Origin: Pedobacter mucosus
Lineage (GTDB): Bacteria; Bacteroidota; Bacteroidia; Sphingobacteriales; Sphingobacteriaceae
Assembly: GCF_022200785.1 (NCBI RefSeq)
Contig: NZ_CP087585.1
Coordinates: forward strand, 3,224,001-3,288,000
DNA length: 64,000 nt
Reading direction: 5' to 3'
Under the pieces are notes generated by a model. It had not been told where the DNA came from and searched no databases. It was given only the letters and a program-made list of their open reading frames with translations. Position numbers and translations under genes: made by a program. Shown here in pieces: positions 9,192 to 17,671 of the stretch (positions are counted from its first letter, which is position 1; each line of letters opens with the position of its first letter).

Positions 9192-10076
9192 CTAGGCAAT
9201 ATTATTGAAACTTAAATCACAACAACTTGCTGCTCCAATTAAAGCGGCTAATTCTTTAAGTTCAGAAATTTTAACTGTTGCGTTAATATCATTTCCTTTT
9301 AACGTTGCAATTAATTCGGGAGAGAACTCACTAAAAGCCTGTGCAATATTTCCACCGATAATGATACTATCAATTTTATATTTTCTAACCAAAGGAATTA
9401 AAAACTGAGCCAAATTATAACCAAATTCCATAAAAACGCGTGTAACGAGGTAATCACTTTCAATATAGGCTACAAGTTCTTTAACACCATCCAATTTAAT
9501 TCCGCTCAATTCTTCATAGCGCTTTAAAAACCAACGGGTAGATAAATAATCTTCGGCAATGCCATCTAAAAATTCTGAATTCCATAAGTCGGCATCGGTA
9601 GCTTTGTGCTGAATACATATAGAAGAGCCCAAGCCAGTACCTAATGTAAGGCCCAAAACATTGGGATTGCCTTTGGCTGCACCTGCAAAAACCTCGCCTT
9701 GTAAAAAGCCTGCTGCATCATTTATAAAGTGAATATTTTCTGCTGGTATGTTAAGCCTTTTAGATAATTCATGCTTTACATTAACACCATATAAACTTTT
9801 AAATTTATCCTGGTCTTTTATAAGGCAAATTCCATCTTCGTAATTAAACGGTCCGGGCATTGCAATGCCAACATACCTGGAAAGATGCGCTATTCCATCA
9901 AATGCTTTGTTAATAATTGCACACCAAGCAAGCAAAATAACTTCCATGCTTTCTTGCGAATCAACTGCGTTTCTACTAATTGAATGCTCAATAATGGTTC
10001 TTGTTTCAAGATCGACCAAAGCGGCCGTAATGTGCGAACCTCCAATATCTACACCTAATGCAACAGGTTTTTCCAT
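9192..10076 (-). CDS. ROK-family sugar kinase
   Basis: A complete 294-residue cytoplasmic ROK protein starting at the ATG at 10076. It shows the N-terminal ATP loop (GVDIGGSHIT, about 8-17), the AMPGPFNYE segment, the INDAAG motif (catalytic Asp in NDA), GLTLGTGLGSSI and IIGGNIA. What is missing is the zinc-binding GHx(11)CxCGxxGCxE motif typical of many ROK kinases: its place is taken by LWNSEFLDGIAEDYLS, with no cysteines. Zinc-less ROK proteins exist, so it may still be active. It is the last gene of the mannan unit, 46 bp after GH92, which suggests phosphorylation of mannose or a related sugar released in the cell; this is inferred. It is paralogous to the truncated ROK at 1-277. Confidence 0.88.
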   Translation of the reverse strand: MEKPVALGVDIGGSHITAALVDLETRTIIEHSISRNAVDSQESMEVILLAWCAIINKAFDGIAHLSRYVGIAMPGPFNYEDGICLIKDQDKFKSLYGVNVKHELSKRLNIPAENIHFINDAAGFLQGEVFAGAAKGNPNVLGLTLGTGLGSSICIQHKATDADLWNSEFLDGIAEDYLSTRWFLKRYEELSGIKLDGVKELVAYIESDYLVTRVFMEFGYNLAQFLIPLVRKYKIDSIIIGGNIAQAFSEFSPELIATLKGNDINATVKISELKELAALIGAASCCDLSFNNIA

Positions 10077-10122
10077 TCTATATTTCTTAAAATTTGAAAC
10101 TGTTTCCAGTCAATTATAAATA

Positions 10123-12390
10123 TTACTTACTTAAAGAAAACGGCTTGTCCTCATCAGCTAATCCTCTGTTTAAAGCCGGTTGATTATCCATTTCTAATTT
10201 CAAAACGCCACCTTTTAAAATATCAGCATGTGTTAAAAAATTATGAAAGTAAGGTTTTCCATTTAAAGTTGCCGATTTGATGTAAACATTTTCATCGTTA
10301 TTAGTTGCGGCATCAATTATAAATTTCTGTCCATTTTCTAAATTGATAGTGGTCTTTTTAAACTTCGGGCTTCCTATAACGTACTCTCCTGTGCCTGGCG
10401 TAACGCTGTAAAAACCAATCGCACTTAACACATACCAAGATGAAGTTTGCCCTTGATCTTCATCACCAGGATAACCATTTTCAGTTGCATCGTAAAGTTT
10501 TTTCATTACTTCGCGGGCATGAAACTGAGCTTTCCATGGCTGCTTGGCATAATTATATAGGTAAACCATATGTTGGATGGGTTGGTTTCCATGTGCATAT
10601 TGTCCCATATCCGCAGCTACCATTTCCGTCATTTCATGGATCATCCCACCATAACTACCCACATTAACCTTATTTGGTTCTGTAAAAACAGAATCTAATT
10701 TTGAAGTGAAATTTTTATCTCCGCCCATCATGTTTATCAAACCTTTGGTATCCTGAAAAACAGACCATTGCCAATGCCAGGCGTTTCCCTCAGTAAAGGC
10801 ACCACCCCACGCTATCGGATCAAAATTTGGAGCCCACTTTCCAGATTCTAATTTGCCTTGCATAAATCTCGTAGCCGGATTGTAAACATTTTTATAGTTA
10901 TACATCTGGCGCTCAAAAATATCCATATAGAACTTATTTCCCGTCATTTTTGCAAGCTCATAAGCGCAATAATCATCATATGCATACTCCAAGGTTTTAG
11001 CCGTCGCTTCTCTGTATTTTGGATAAGGAACATAACCCAACTGGTAATATTCTCGCCAACCATCGCGACCATTTGCTGGCCCCCAAGGACCTTTATTTGT
11101 AGCTTCATGCAAGTATGCTTGCAATGCTTTATTTGGGTCGAATGTTCTAATTCCTTTTGCCCATGCATCTGTTAATAACGAAATCGCATGGTTTCCAATC
11201 ATACTTCCAGCCTCGCTTGGAAAAGACCAAGATGGCAACCAACCGCATTGATCATATGCATCGAGCATGGCTTGCATATATCGCCCATGCATTTCAGGTT
11301 GCAATAAACTATTTAATGGAAACTGGGCCCGAAAGGTATCCCAAAACCCCGTGTCGGTGTACATATAACCTTCATGCACTTTCCCATCATAAGGACTAAA
11401 ATAATAAGGTTTTCCGTTTTTATCGAGTTCGTAAAATTTGCGAGAAAACAAGCTTGCTCTAAAGAAGCAAGAGTAGAAAGTTTCCATATCAGCCTGTGAG
11501 CCACCTTCAACAACAACTTTTCCTAAAGATTTATTCCAGACTGCAGCGGCATTAGCTTTAGTTTGTTCTAAGTTTTTATCTTTTCCTAATTCTGTTTTAA
11601 GGTTCAATTCTGCTTGTTCTAAACTGATGTACGATGACGCTGTTTTAACCTGAACTTTTGCACCGGCTTTAAACTCAATGTACGCTCCTTTACCTAAACC
11701 TTCTGCAGAAACTGAATCTGGATTGATGGTATTTTTCTTGTTTTCCCAAGTTCCATAAGCTTTAATTGGCTGATCAAATTGGATTACAAAATAACTTTTC
11801 CAACCTTTTTTGAAACCTTCGCCATTATTAACCCATCCGGTAATTTTGTTTTCCTTTGGATGAATTTGAATGCCACTTAAACGAATATATCCATCTAAAA
11901 CTAAAAAACTTTTCTTGCCTTTTGGATAAGTAAAACGAAGATGAGCACCTCTTTCTGAAGGAGAAATTTCGGTAATCACCTCGTTATCAAATTTTACCTT
12001 ATAATAATTTGGCTTAGCAACTTCATTGGCATGAGAAAATTTAGTTTCCCTTTTATCTTCATCAACAACCAAATTATCAATCATTGGCATTAACGAAAAA
12101 ACGGCGTAATCTCTTGTCCACGAGCTACATTGATGCGCCTGCTGGAAACCACGGATTTTATCCTTAAAATATTGATATTTCCAACCGTCGCCATTTTTGC
12201 CAGTTTGTGGCGACCAAGTGTGCATTCCAAAAGGTAATGCAGTAGTTGGATAAGTATTGCCTCGTGTAAGTTCGTGTTTAGAGTTTGTGCCTTGTAATGT
12301 GTTTACATAATGAACCAAATCCCGCTCTTGAGCAGACAAGTTTTTGGCGAGAAAACAGATAAAAAGAAATGCAATAAATTTAATTTTCAT
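10123..12390 (-). CDS. Exported GH92 alpha-mannosidase
   Basis: A 755-residue GH92 enzyme with a signal peptide ending near AKNLSAQ (about residue 20). The N-terminal beta-sandwich opens with NTLQGT..GNTYPTTALPFGM, the (alpha/alpha)6 part has YTDTGFWDTFRAQFPL and HEMTEM (585-590). The catalytic set is complete: E534 in EGNAWHW is the expected general acid, and D643 and D645 in GDEDQG are the expected base pair, almost the same numbering I recall for B. thetaiotaomicron BT3990 (E533, D642, D644). GH92 enzymes are calcium-dependent, inverting exo-mannosidases; alpha-1,2 is the commonest specificity, but 1,3, 1,4 and 1,6 also occur. It starts 10 bp after the upstream hydrolase gene. With GH76 it points to yeast-type alpha-mannan or high-mannose glycans. 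Confidence 0.95.
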   Translation of the reverse strand: MKIKFIAFLFICFLAKNLSAQERDLVHYVNTLQGTNSKHELTRGNTYPTTALPFGMHTWSPQTGKNGDGWKYQYFKDKIRGFQQAHQCSSWTRDYAVFSLMPMIDNLVVDEDKRETKFSHANEVAKPNYYKVKFDNEVITEISPSERGAHLRFTYPKGKKSFLVLDGYIRLSGIQIHPKENKITGWVNNGEGFKKGWKSYFVIQFDQPIKAYGTWENKKNTINPDSVSAEGLGKGAYIEFKAGAKVQVKTASSYISLEQAELNLKTELGKDKNLEQTKANAAAVWNKSLGKVVVEGGSQADMETFYSCFFRASLFSRKFYELDKNGKPYYFSPYDGKVHEGYMYTDTGFWDTFRAQFPLNSLLQPEMHGRYMQAMLDAYDQCGWLPSWSFPSEAGSMIGNHAISLLTDAWAKGIRTFDPNKALQAYLHEATNKGPWGPANGRDGWREYYQLGYVPYPKYREATAKTLEYAYDDYCAYELAKMTGNKFYMDIFERQMYNYKNVYNPATRFMQGKLESGKWAPNFDPIAWGGAFTEGNAWHWQWSVFQDTKGLINMMGGDKNFTSKLDSVFTEPNKVNVGSYGGMIHEMTEMVAADMGQYAHGNQPIQHMVYLYNYAKQPWKAQFHAREVMKKLYDATENGYPGDEDQGQTSSWYVLSAIGFYSVTPGTGEYVIGSPKFKKTTINLENGQKFIIDAATNNDENVYIKSATLNGKPYFHNFLTHADILKGGVLKLEMDNQPALNRGLADEDKPFSLSK

Positions 12391-12400
12391 TTGTATTGAT

Positions 12401-14578
12401 TTACCAGTTAATATTTAGCGTTACGCCTTCACTATAGTTTTCGAAACCCAATAGCAAGGTTTTCGATTTTTCATCCCAATCATTTTTAGTAATTGATAAA
12501 TTTTTTCCTCCAGTTTGAGCCGTAACCTTTGCTGGCTTTGCTTTTAGCAAAATTCGCATCATGTTATTGGTTTTAGCCGGACTTTTAGCAATGAAACCAT
12601 AACTGTTCTGCGTTATAACTTCATCGGTAATTCTTGCCGCAGCCGCCAAAACCTGAGGTTTGTTCTTATTTTCGACTTTTGCAACATCAAATAAATATGA
12701 TTGTGTTCCAGGTTGAATCACTTTTTCGTTTATAAGTGGCAGCGCAGGATCAAAAAGATCAATAAAAGTTCCATTTAAAATTAAAGGATCTTTATTCGGA
12801 CTTTCATCTAAAACAGCAGCGATAATGAACGGCCCGCGGTCTAAAATGAAGTTGTTTTTAATCATAAAATCACCAGCTTTTGCATCTGCTTCGTAAGCAT
12901 TTTTTATAGTTGAGATGAAATCTTTATCGCCGTTAGCTTCCATAATCAGCTCTTTTGGATCTTTTCTTATCAAGTAAAACTTGCCTTTCCCAACCGGATA
13001 AACAGATTGATTGTCATTAAGCGTCAACCCTAAAAGCTTAAATAAGTGCTCAGATGGTGCTTTGAAAGTATTTCCTTTGGTGTTCCACCATTCCTGTACA
13101 TTTTGAAAAGGGTCATTGTCTCTTCCATAATAAACCAAAACACCACCGTTTTTTACCCATTTGCTTAATTCTTCATGGTAAGTTGATGATAAAGGTTTCA
13201 TATTGGAATAGCTCATAATTAACACTTTAATATCTTTCAAAGTATTTTTATTGGCGAGGTTTTCAATATGAACCGTTTCTACTGGAATTCCATATTTTAA
13301 TAGTGGAATAGCCAAGCCGTAAGTATTCGATAGATACGGATCACTATAGCCCTGATGCACTGGAAAATTTTGAAACATTAAAGAATTTGAAAGCAAAACA
13401 CCAATACCCTGAGTACCGTTCAATTTGTTTTTTGAAAGCGGCATTTGGTTTAGCGAATTTACCATAACCTGCATTTGCGTTGCGTAAGCTGGAGAAATTG
13501 GTTGTTTATCGGCTTTGCCTTCCACTAAAAATTTACCTTTATAAATGCGGTTTGGCCAAGGCATAACTTCATAATTATCAACCATTGGGTACAATAGTTC
13601 TGCTGCAAATGTTGCCTGATAATTAATTTTATAGTCATCCCAAGATTTTGCCCGGTCTTCTATCGGATCCGTTAAAAAGTAAATTTTTCTGCCGGTTGGC
13701 GCCGTCATGGAAACCATGGAACCATACTCTAAAAAGGCATTTTCGAAAACCCGTTCCTTACTTTTTCCATTGTAAAAAACTGGCTCACGAGCGGTTCCCG
13801 TCCATACTTGGGCAATATAACCATCCATCCCATCGAGGTTTGCAAGGCTGGCCTCCGGACTCACAATATGCCATGAAGAATAATTTAAAAGTGAGTGCGT
13901 GGGCACGAAACATTTTACTCTTTTTCCTTTGCTTAAGCTATAAGTTTTAACATAACTAAAAACTTCTTTTAAGGCATTAAAGTAAAGCTGATATTTTAAT
14001 TTTGAAGATAAATAAGTTGCCTCTGGCGATTCATGTTGCGCCATCCAAGGGAAGCCATAATATTTTTGCCATTCATTTTTGAAGGTTTCGCCATAACCTG
14101 CTCTTGCCCAAAACTCAGGTTCTTCTAAATAAATTGCTGTAACGCCCGCATCAATTGCTCGTTTAACGTGGGTTTTCATATAGGTTAAATAACTTGCAGA
14201 AGGCACAACATAAGGCACATTGTTTCCATGCCAAATGGTTTCTCCGTTCTGCATCACCTGGCCTTCATCTAAATGATTTTTGCCGTCATATTCGCCCAAA
14301 AAGTAATCTTTGTACTGCCCCCAGGCAATTCCTGTCATAAATTGAACTTCGTAACCTTTATCGCGATAGCCTTTTACACGCTCTTCAAACTTCCCGCCAT
14401 CATCGTTAATTCCATAAACCATTGCTATATCCGAACGTACATCGTAATCTGCACTCCATGGCGCCGACACTTGAAAGGAAGTTTTTTGTTTAGATTTTAG
14501 TTGGGCAAGCGCATCACCAGGGATGAAAAAAATTATTGAAAGTGCGGAAAGTGAAATACAAAGTCTGAGTTTTTTCAT
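12401..14578 (-). CDS. Exported putative TIM-barrel glycoside hydrolase, family unassigned
   Basis: A 725-residue exported protein (signal peptide to about residue 25, GDALAQ) that I cannot place in a named family. The N-terminal ~350 residues read like a (beta/alpha)8 barrel: AMVYGINDDGG near the start, YLEEPEFWARAGYG with acidic residues E152, E153 and E155 on what would be a strand end, then FVPTHSLLNY, MDGYIAQVWTG and KIYFLTDPIED. The middle part (about 420-560) resembles the trimerisation or glutamine-amidotransferase-like domain of GH42-type enzymes (GIPVETVHIENLAN, VLIMSYSNMKPLS, LSKWVKNGGVLVYYG). The C-terminus is a beta-rich tail. It lies 2 bp after GH76 and 10 bp before GH92, so it is translated with them. 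A mannan- or glycoprotein-active hydrolase is inferred; the acid and base residues are guesses. Confidence 0.55.
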   Translation of the reverse strand: MKKLRLCISLSALSIIFFIPGDALAQLKSKQKTSFQVSAPWSADYDVRSDIAMVYGINDDGGKFEERVKGYRDKGYEVQFMTGIAWGQYKDYFLGEYDGKNHLDEGQVMQNGETIWHGNNVPYVVPSASYLTYMKTHVKRAIDAGVTAIYLEEPEFWARAGYGETFKNEWQKYYGFPWMAQHESPEATYLSSKLKYQLYFNALKEVFSYVKTYSLSKGKRVKCFVPTHSLLNYSSWHIVSPEASLANLDGMDGYIAQVWTGTAREPVFYNGKSKERVFENAFLEYGSMVSMTAPTGRKIYFLTDPIEDRAKSWDDYKINYQATFAAELLYPMVDNYEVMPWPNRIYKGKFLVEGKADKQPISPAYATQMQVMVNSLNQMPLSKNKLNGTQGIGVLLSNSLMFQNFPVHQGYSDPYLSNTYGLAIPLLKYGIPVETVHIENLANKNTLKDIKVLIMSYSNMKPLSSTYHEELSKWVKNGGVLVYYGRDNDPFQNVQEWWNTKGNTFKAPSEHLFKLLGLTLNDNQSVYPVGKGKFYLIRKDPKELIMEANGDKDFISTIKNAYEADAKAGDFMIKNNFILDRGPFIIAAVLDESPNKDPLILNGTFIDLFDPALPLINEKVIQPGTQSYLFDVAKVENKNKPQVLAAAARITDEVITQNSYGFIAKSPAKTNNMMRILLKAKPAKVTAQTGGKNLSITKNDWDEKSKTLLLGFENYSEGVTLNINW

Positions 14579-14580
14579 GG

Positions 14581-15744
14581 TTAATTGGTTGGAGCAAACA
14601 ACTGCATAAAGGCAACTGCACTACTAGATTCGTAAGATTGTACAACACCCGTTGGACAAGGATTTTTATAATCACGATGCATAATTCCACGACTAAAATC
14701 GCGGTTATTCCATGCGGAAGTAGCATTAAAAACTGCCCACTTTTTGTAATCTCCTGCAGGGAAAACCTGATCTAGATCCACTAAATATTGAGCAAATATT
14801 GCTTTTAAAACCCCTTGTTCGTTATAATCACCTTCAGCAGGTAAAATACCTTTAGCATCGCTCATGGTTGCTTTTGTATAGTTTGCTGCTAGCTTTGCAT
14901 CATCTAAATAGCTTTGGGTGTTTGTGTTTTTATATAATAAAATTGCGGCACCAATTAGTGTTCCTTGGTTATAAGTATAATCTTCATAGCCTGGATTACC
15001 ATCTCCAATTTTATGATCGGCAACACGACCTTTTGAAATATCAAATAAATTCTCTCTAGACCAAGAATAAATACTTTTTGCTTTGGTGAGGTAGGTTTCA
15101 TCCTTCGTAACATTGTATAACCGCATTGCAGCAATTACTGTTGGATAATTAATGCAGGCATTTTTACCGCTGTGTTTAAAATCCCAAAACATACCACCTT
15201 TAACGGGATCATAGGAGCCGCTCCATACAAAGGCAAAACCCGTTTTGGCTTTTTCTAAATAGGCAGGATTTTTGGTTATTTCATAAGCCCGGGTTAAAGC
15301 CATAACCCACCACATCATATCATCGTAAATAAACCAGGTTACGGAATTAGACCAGTTGTAGTTATCGTATCGCTTTGCGCCACCATCGTACATATCTGTA
15401 ACCATTTTAAGATATACAGGATCTTTTGTTCGCTCGTAAGCATCCATAACAATATCCCAATATATGGCTTGAGTCCATATTGCACCGATATCTTTCTTTT
15501 CAGTATTGCTATAATAAAGTTTATCATTTTGGCTGTAGTAAGCCATATTAAAGGAATTGAATGCGGATGTAGCTTCGGAAGCTGTAAATGTTGGCGCTAC
15601 AGTTGGTGGTAAAATCGGACCTGTAGTAGGAATTTCTGTTTCCTGTTTGCTACAGGAACTGATAAAAACCAATAATGATAGAAGTGTGGCGATAATTAAT
15701 TTACCCGATTTAAGCAATCGACCAAACGTATTTAGGTTTTCCAT
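14581..15744 (-). CDS. GH76 alpha-1,6-mannanase lipoprotein
   Basis: A 387-residue lipoprotein (long leader, FISSCSK lipobox, Cys about residue 31) followed by a linker rich in Pro and Thr and a GH76 (alpha/alpha)6 domain. The catalytic Asp pair is D141-D142 in FIYDDMMWWVMALTRA, the family hallmark; GGMFWDFKH and NACINYPTVIAAMRLYN also match. GH76 enzymes cut the alpha-1,6-mannan backbone of fungal mannan by an endo, retaining mechanism. As a lipoprotein it may sit on the cell surface and make oligosaccharides for the SusCD pair. It starts 96 bp after SusD and ends 2 bp before the next gene, so it is well inside the unit. Lipid anchoring to the outer face is inferred, not seen. Confidence 0.93.
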   Translation of the reverse strand: MENLNTFGRLLKSGKLIIATLLSLLVFISSCSKQETEIPTTGPILPPTVAPTFTASEATSAFNSFNMAYYSQNDKLYYSNTEKKDIGAIWTQAIYWDIVMDAYERTKDPVYLKMVTDMYDGGAKRYDNYNWSNSVTWFIYDDMMWWVMALTRAYEITKNPAYLEKAKTGFAFVWSGSYDPVKGGMFWDFKHSGKNACINYPTVIAAMRLYNVTKDETYLTKAKSIYSWSRENLFDISKGRVADHKIGDGNPGYEDYTYNQGTLIGAAILLYKNTNTQSYLDDAKLAANYTKATMSDAKGILPAEGDYNEQGVLKAIFAQYLVDLDQVFPAGDYKKWAVFNATSAWNNRDFSRGIMHRDYKNPCPTGVVQSYESSSAVAFMQLFAPTN

Positions 15745-15840
15745 AAATAGTGGTTTTTATATAAGTAGTAATCAGGCTGGTGCTTGCAATTATGATTAAC
15801 AAGCACCAACTGAAGAAATTCATTGCATATCCAATGCTGG

Positions 15841-17661
15841 TTACCAGCCTGGATTTTGCACCATTAAATTATCAGAATTAACATCTTTTGACGGAATTGG
15901 AAACAAGTAATGTCTTTTGGTAAAAACCCTATTTTCGAAAACCGTTTTTGTGAAAAATGCTGGAAGATTTTGAGTTACATTCAAACCATACATTGGTCCA
16001 TTATCTGTAGTTTCGGCGATTTTCCAACGTCTGGTATCAAAATACCTTACATTTTCGAAAGCCAATTCAACCCGGCGTTCTTTTCTAATGGCTTCACGCA
16101 TGGCATCTTGAGTGGTTGGCGCTGGAATTTGTCCGGCACCAGAACCATAAGTTGGAATCCCAGCTCTGCTTCTAATTTGATTTAAGTAAATAAGAATGTC
16201 TGCATCACCTGGGGTCGACTCATTCAAAGCCTCAACATAATCCAAAAATAAATTACCAACACGATAAAGAATACAAGGACGATTATTTTCACGCCAGTTG
16301 CCTAAGCCCATTGCTTTCCTTACAATATAACCGGTAACCGAATAATCATTTCCGCCAGTGGCTTTACCAGAGTTACCATTATTATTCATCTCTGTAATGA
16401 TATTTCCAAAAGTTGTATTTAACCAAACGCTGTTGTGGTAAGTAATGTTAACATAAAAGCGAGGTTCGCGATTAACCCATTGGTTAAAAGTTTCGGTTGC
16501 TTGCGGACTTCCAACTGGTTTATACATTGTTGTTCCTGCGGTTTGGTAGCCAGAACCTGCATCGGTAATGCTTAAACCATTTGCCATAAAAAAGGCATCA
16601 ACCTGACCTTGAGTAGCAGATAAACCACCAGAACCTCTTGTTTCTGAATTTTTACCATTGTGATAAGGTGTTAATTCATATTGTCTGCCTTCAATAGATG
16701 CATCCAATCTAGACATGATTACCTCACTGTTGAATTTATCAATAAACAAATCTCTACAAGATAAATAAGGACTGAAAACTCCAGCTCCATCATTCTTTCT
16801 GTATAAGCTATAGGTGCTCGGCACGAATTGAGTAATGTAAGCTTTGTAAGCATCAGAAGCTCTCTTCCATTTACTTTGATCTACAGTTTGGCTTACCAAT
16901 TGTTTACCATCTTTGTTTTTTAAGCTGGCTAAATCAGTATTTCCATTATATAACGGACTCGCTGCTAACAAGTAAGCTTGCAAACGGTAAGATAAAGCCA
17001 TTCCTTTATTTATACGACCATAATTATTATCATTGGCAGCAACGGTTGGTAAATTTGCGGCCGCAGCCTCTAATTCAGAGGCAATATAAGCCACACATTC
17101 TTCCATGCTACTTCTTGGCAATTGTACATCTTCCGAAGGTGCATCTGGTTCAACCACATTATCACCTAAAATAATAACCGGACCGAAAGCACGCACCAAA
17201 TAGAAGTAATAAATTGCTCTTAAAGCCCTTGCTTCGTTTTTGTATTGAACTGTAATTTGAGGAGTAATATCTTCAGTAACTTTATCAATGTTTGCCATAA
17301 AGAAACTTGCAGAACGAATTCCTCTATAAAAGTTGTTCCAATAGCTATTCACAAAACCCGTGTTTGCATCCCAGCTACCAATATTTACATTGTTTGCCTG
17401 GTTAAAACCCCAAACAAATTCAGCTTCATCGGCAGCGCCAGTCCAAACGCCAGCATTTCTGCCTTCATCCGGATTACGTTGTGCAAATTCATCTGGAATT
17501 TGACTATAGATATTATTTAAAAAGCGTTCTGCAGTAGATCTGGTTTTGAAAGTTTCATCAAGGGTTAACCTATCATTAGGTACTTGATCCAGAAAGCCTT
17601 TTTTACAAGATGTAGCGAATGTTAAACCGACTACAAGCGTTAGATATATAAACTTTTTCAT
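15841..17661 (-). CDS. SusD/RagB-family glycan-binding lipoprotein of the mannan unit
   Basis: A SusD-like protein of 606 residues using the ATG at 17661. A longer reading frame opens at 17685 inside the end of SusC, but MKKFIYLTLVVGLTFATSCKK is the lipoprotein signal and this start leaves a 10-bp gap from SusC, as in the other pairs here. It has the FLDQVPNDRLT opening, KNEARALRAIYYFYLVRAFGPVIIL, and the closing IRKERRVELAFENVRYFDTRRW. It should form the surface lid of the SusC encoded just upstream. The protein is a paralogue of the SusD at 2599. The GH76 gene follows after 96 bp. Confidence 0.94.
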   Translation of the reverse strand: MKKFIYLTLVVGLTFATSCKKGFLDQVPNDRLTLDETFKTRSTAERFLNNIYSQIPDEFAQRNPDEGRNAGVWTGAADEAEFVWGFNQANNVNIGSWDANTGFVNSYWNNFYRGIRSASFFMANIDKVTEDITPQITVQYKNEARALRAIYYFYLVRAFGPVIILGDNVVEPDAPSEDVQLPRSSMEECVAYIASELEAAAANLPTVAANDNNYGRINKGMALSYRLQAYLLAASPLYNGNTDLASLKNKDGKQLVSQTVDQSKWKRASDAYKAYITQFVPSTYSLYRKNDGAGVFSPYLSCRDLFIDKFNSEVIMSRLDASIEGRQYELTPYHNGKNSETRGSGGLSATQGQVDAFFMANGLSITDAGSGYQTAGTTMYKPVGSPQATETFNQWVNREPRFYVNITYHNSVWLNTTFGNIITEMNNNGNSGKATGGNDYSVTGYIVRKAMGLGNWRENNRPCILYRVGNLFLDYVEALNESTPGDADILIYLNQIRSRAGIPTYGSGAGQIPAPTTQDAMREAIRKERRVELAFENVRYFDTRRWKIAETTDNGPMYGLNVTQNLPAFFTKTVFENRVFTKRHYLFPIPSKDVNSDNLMVQNPGW

Positions 17662-17671
17662 GTCTTTACTT

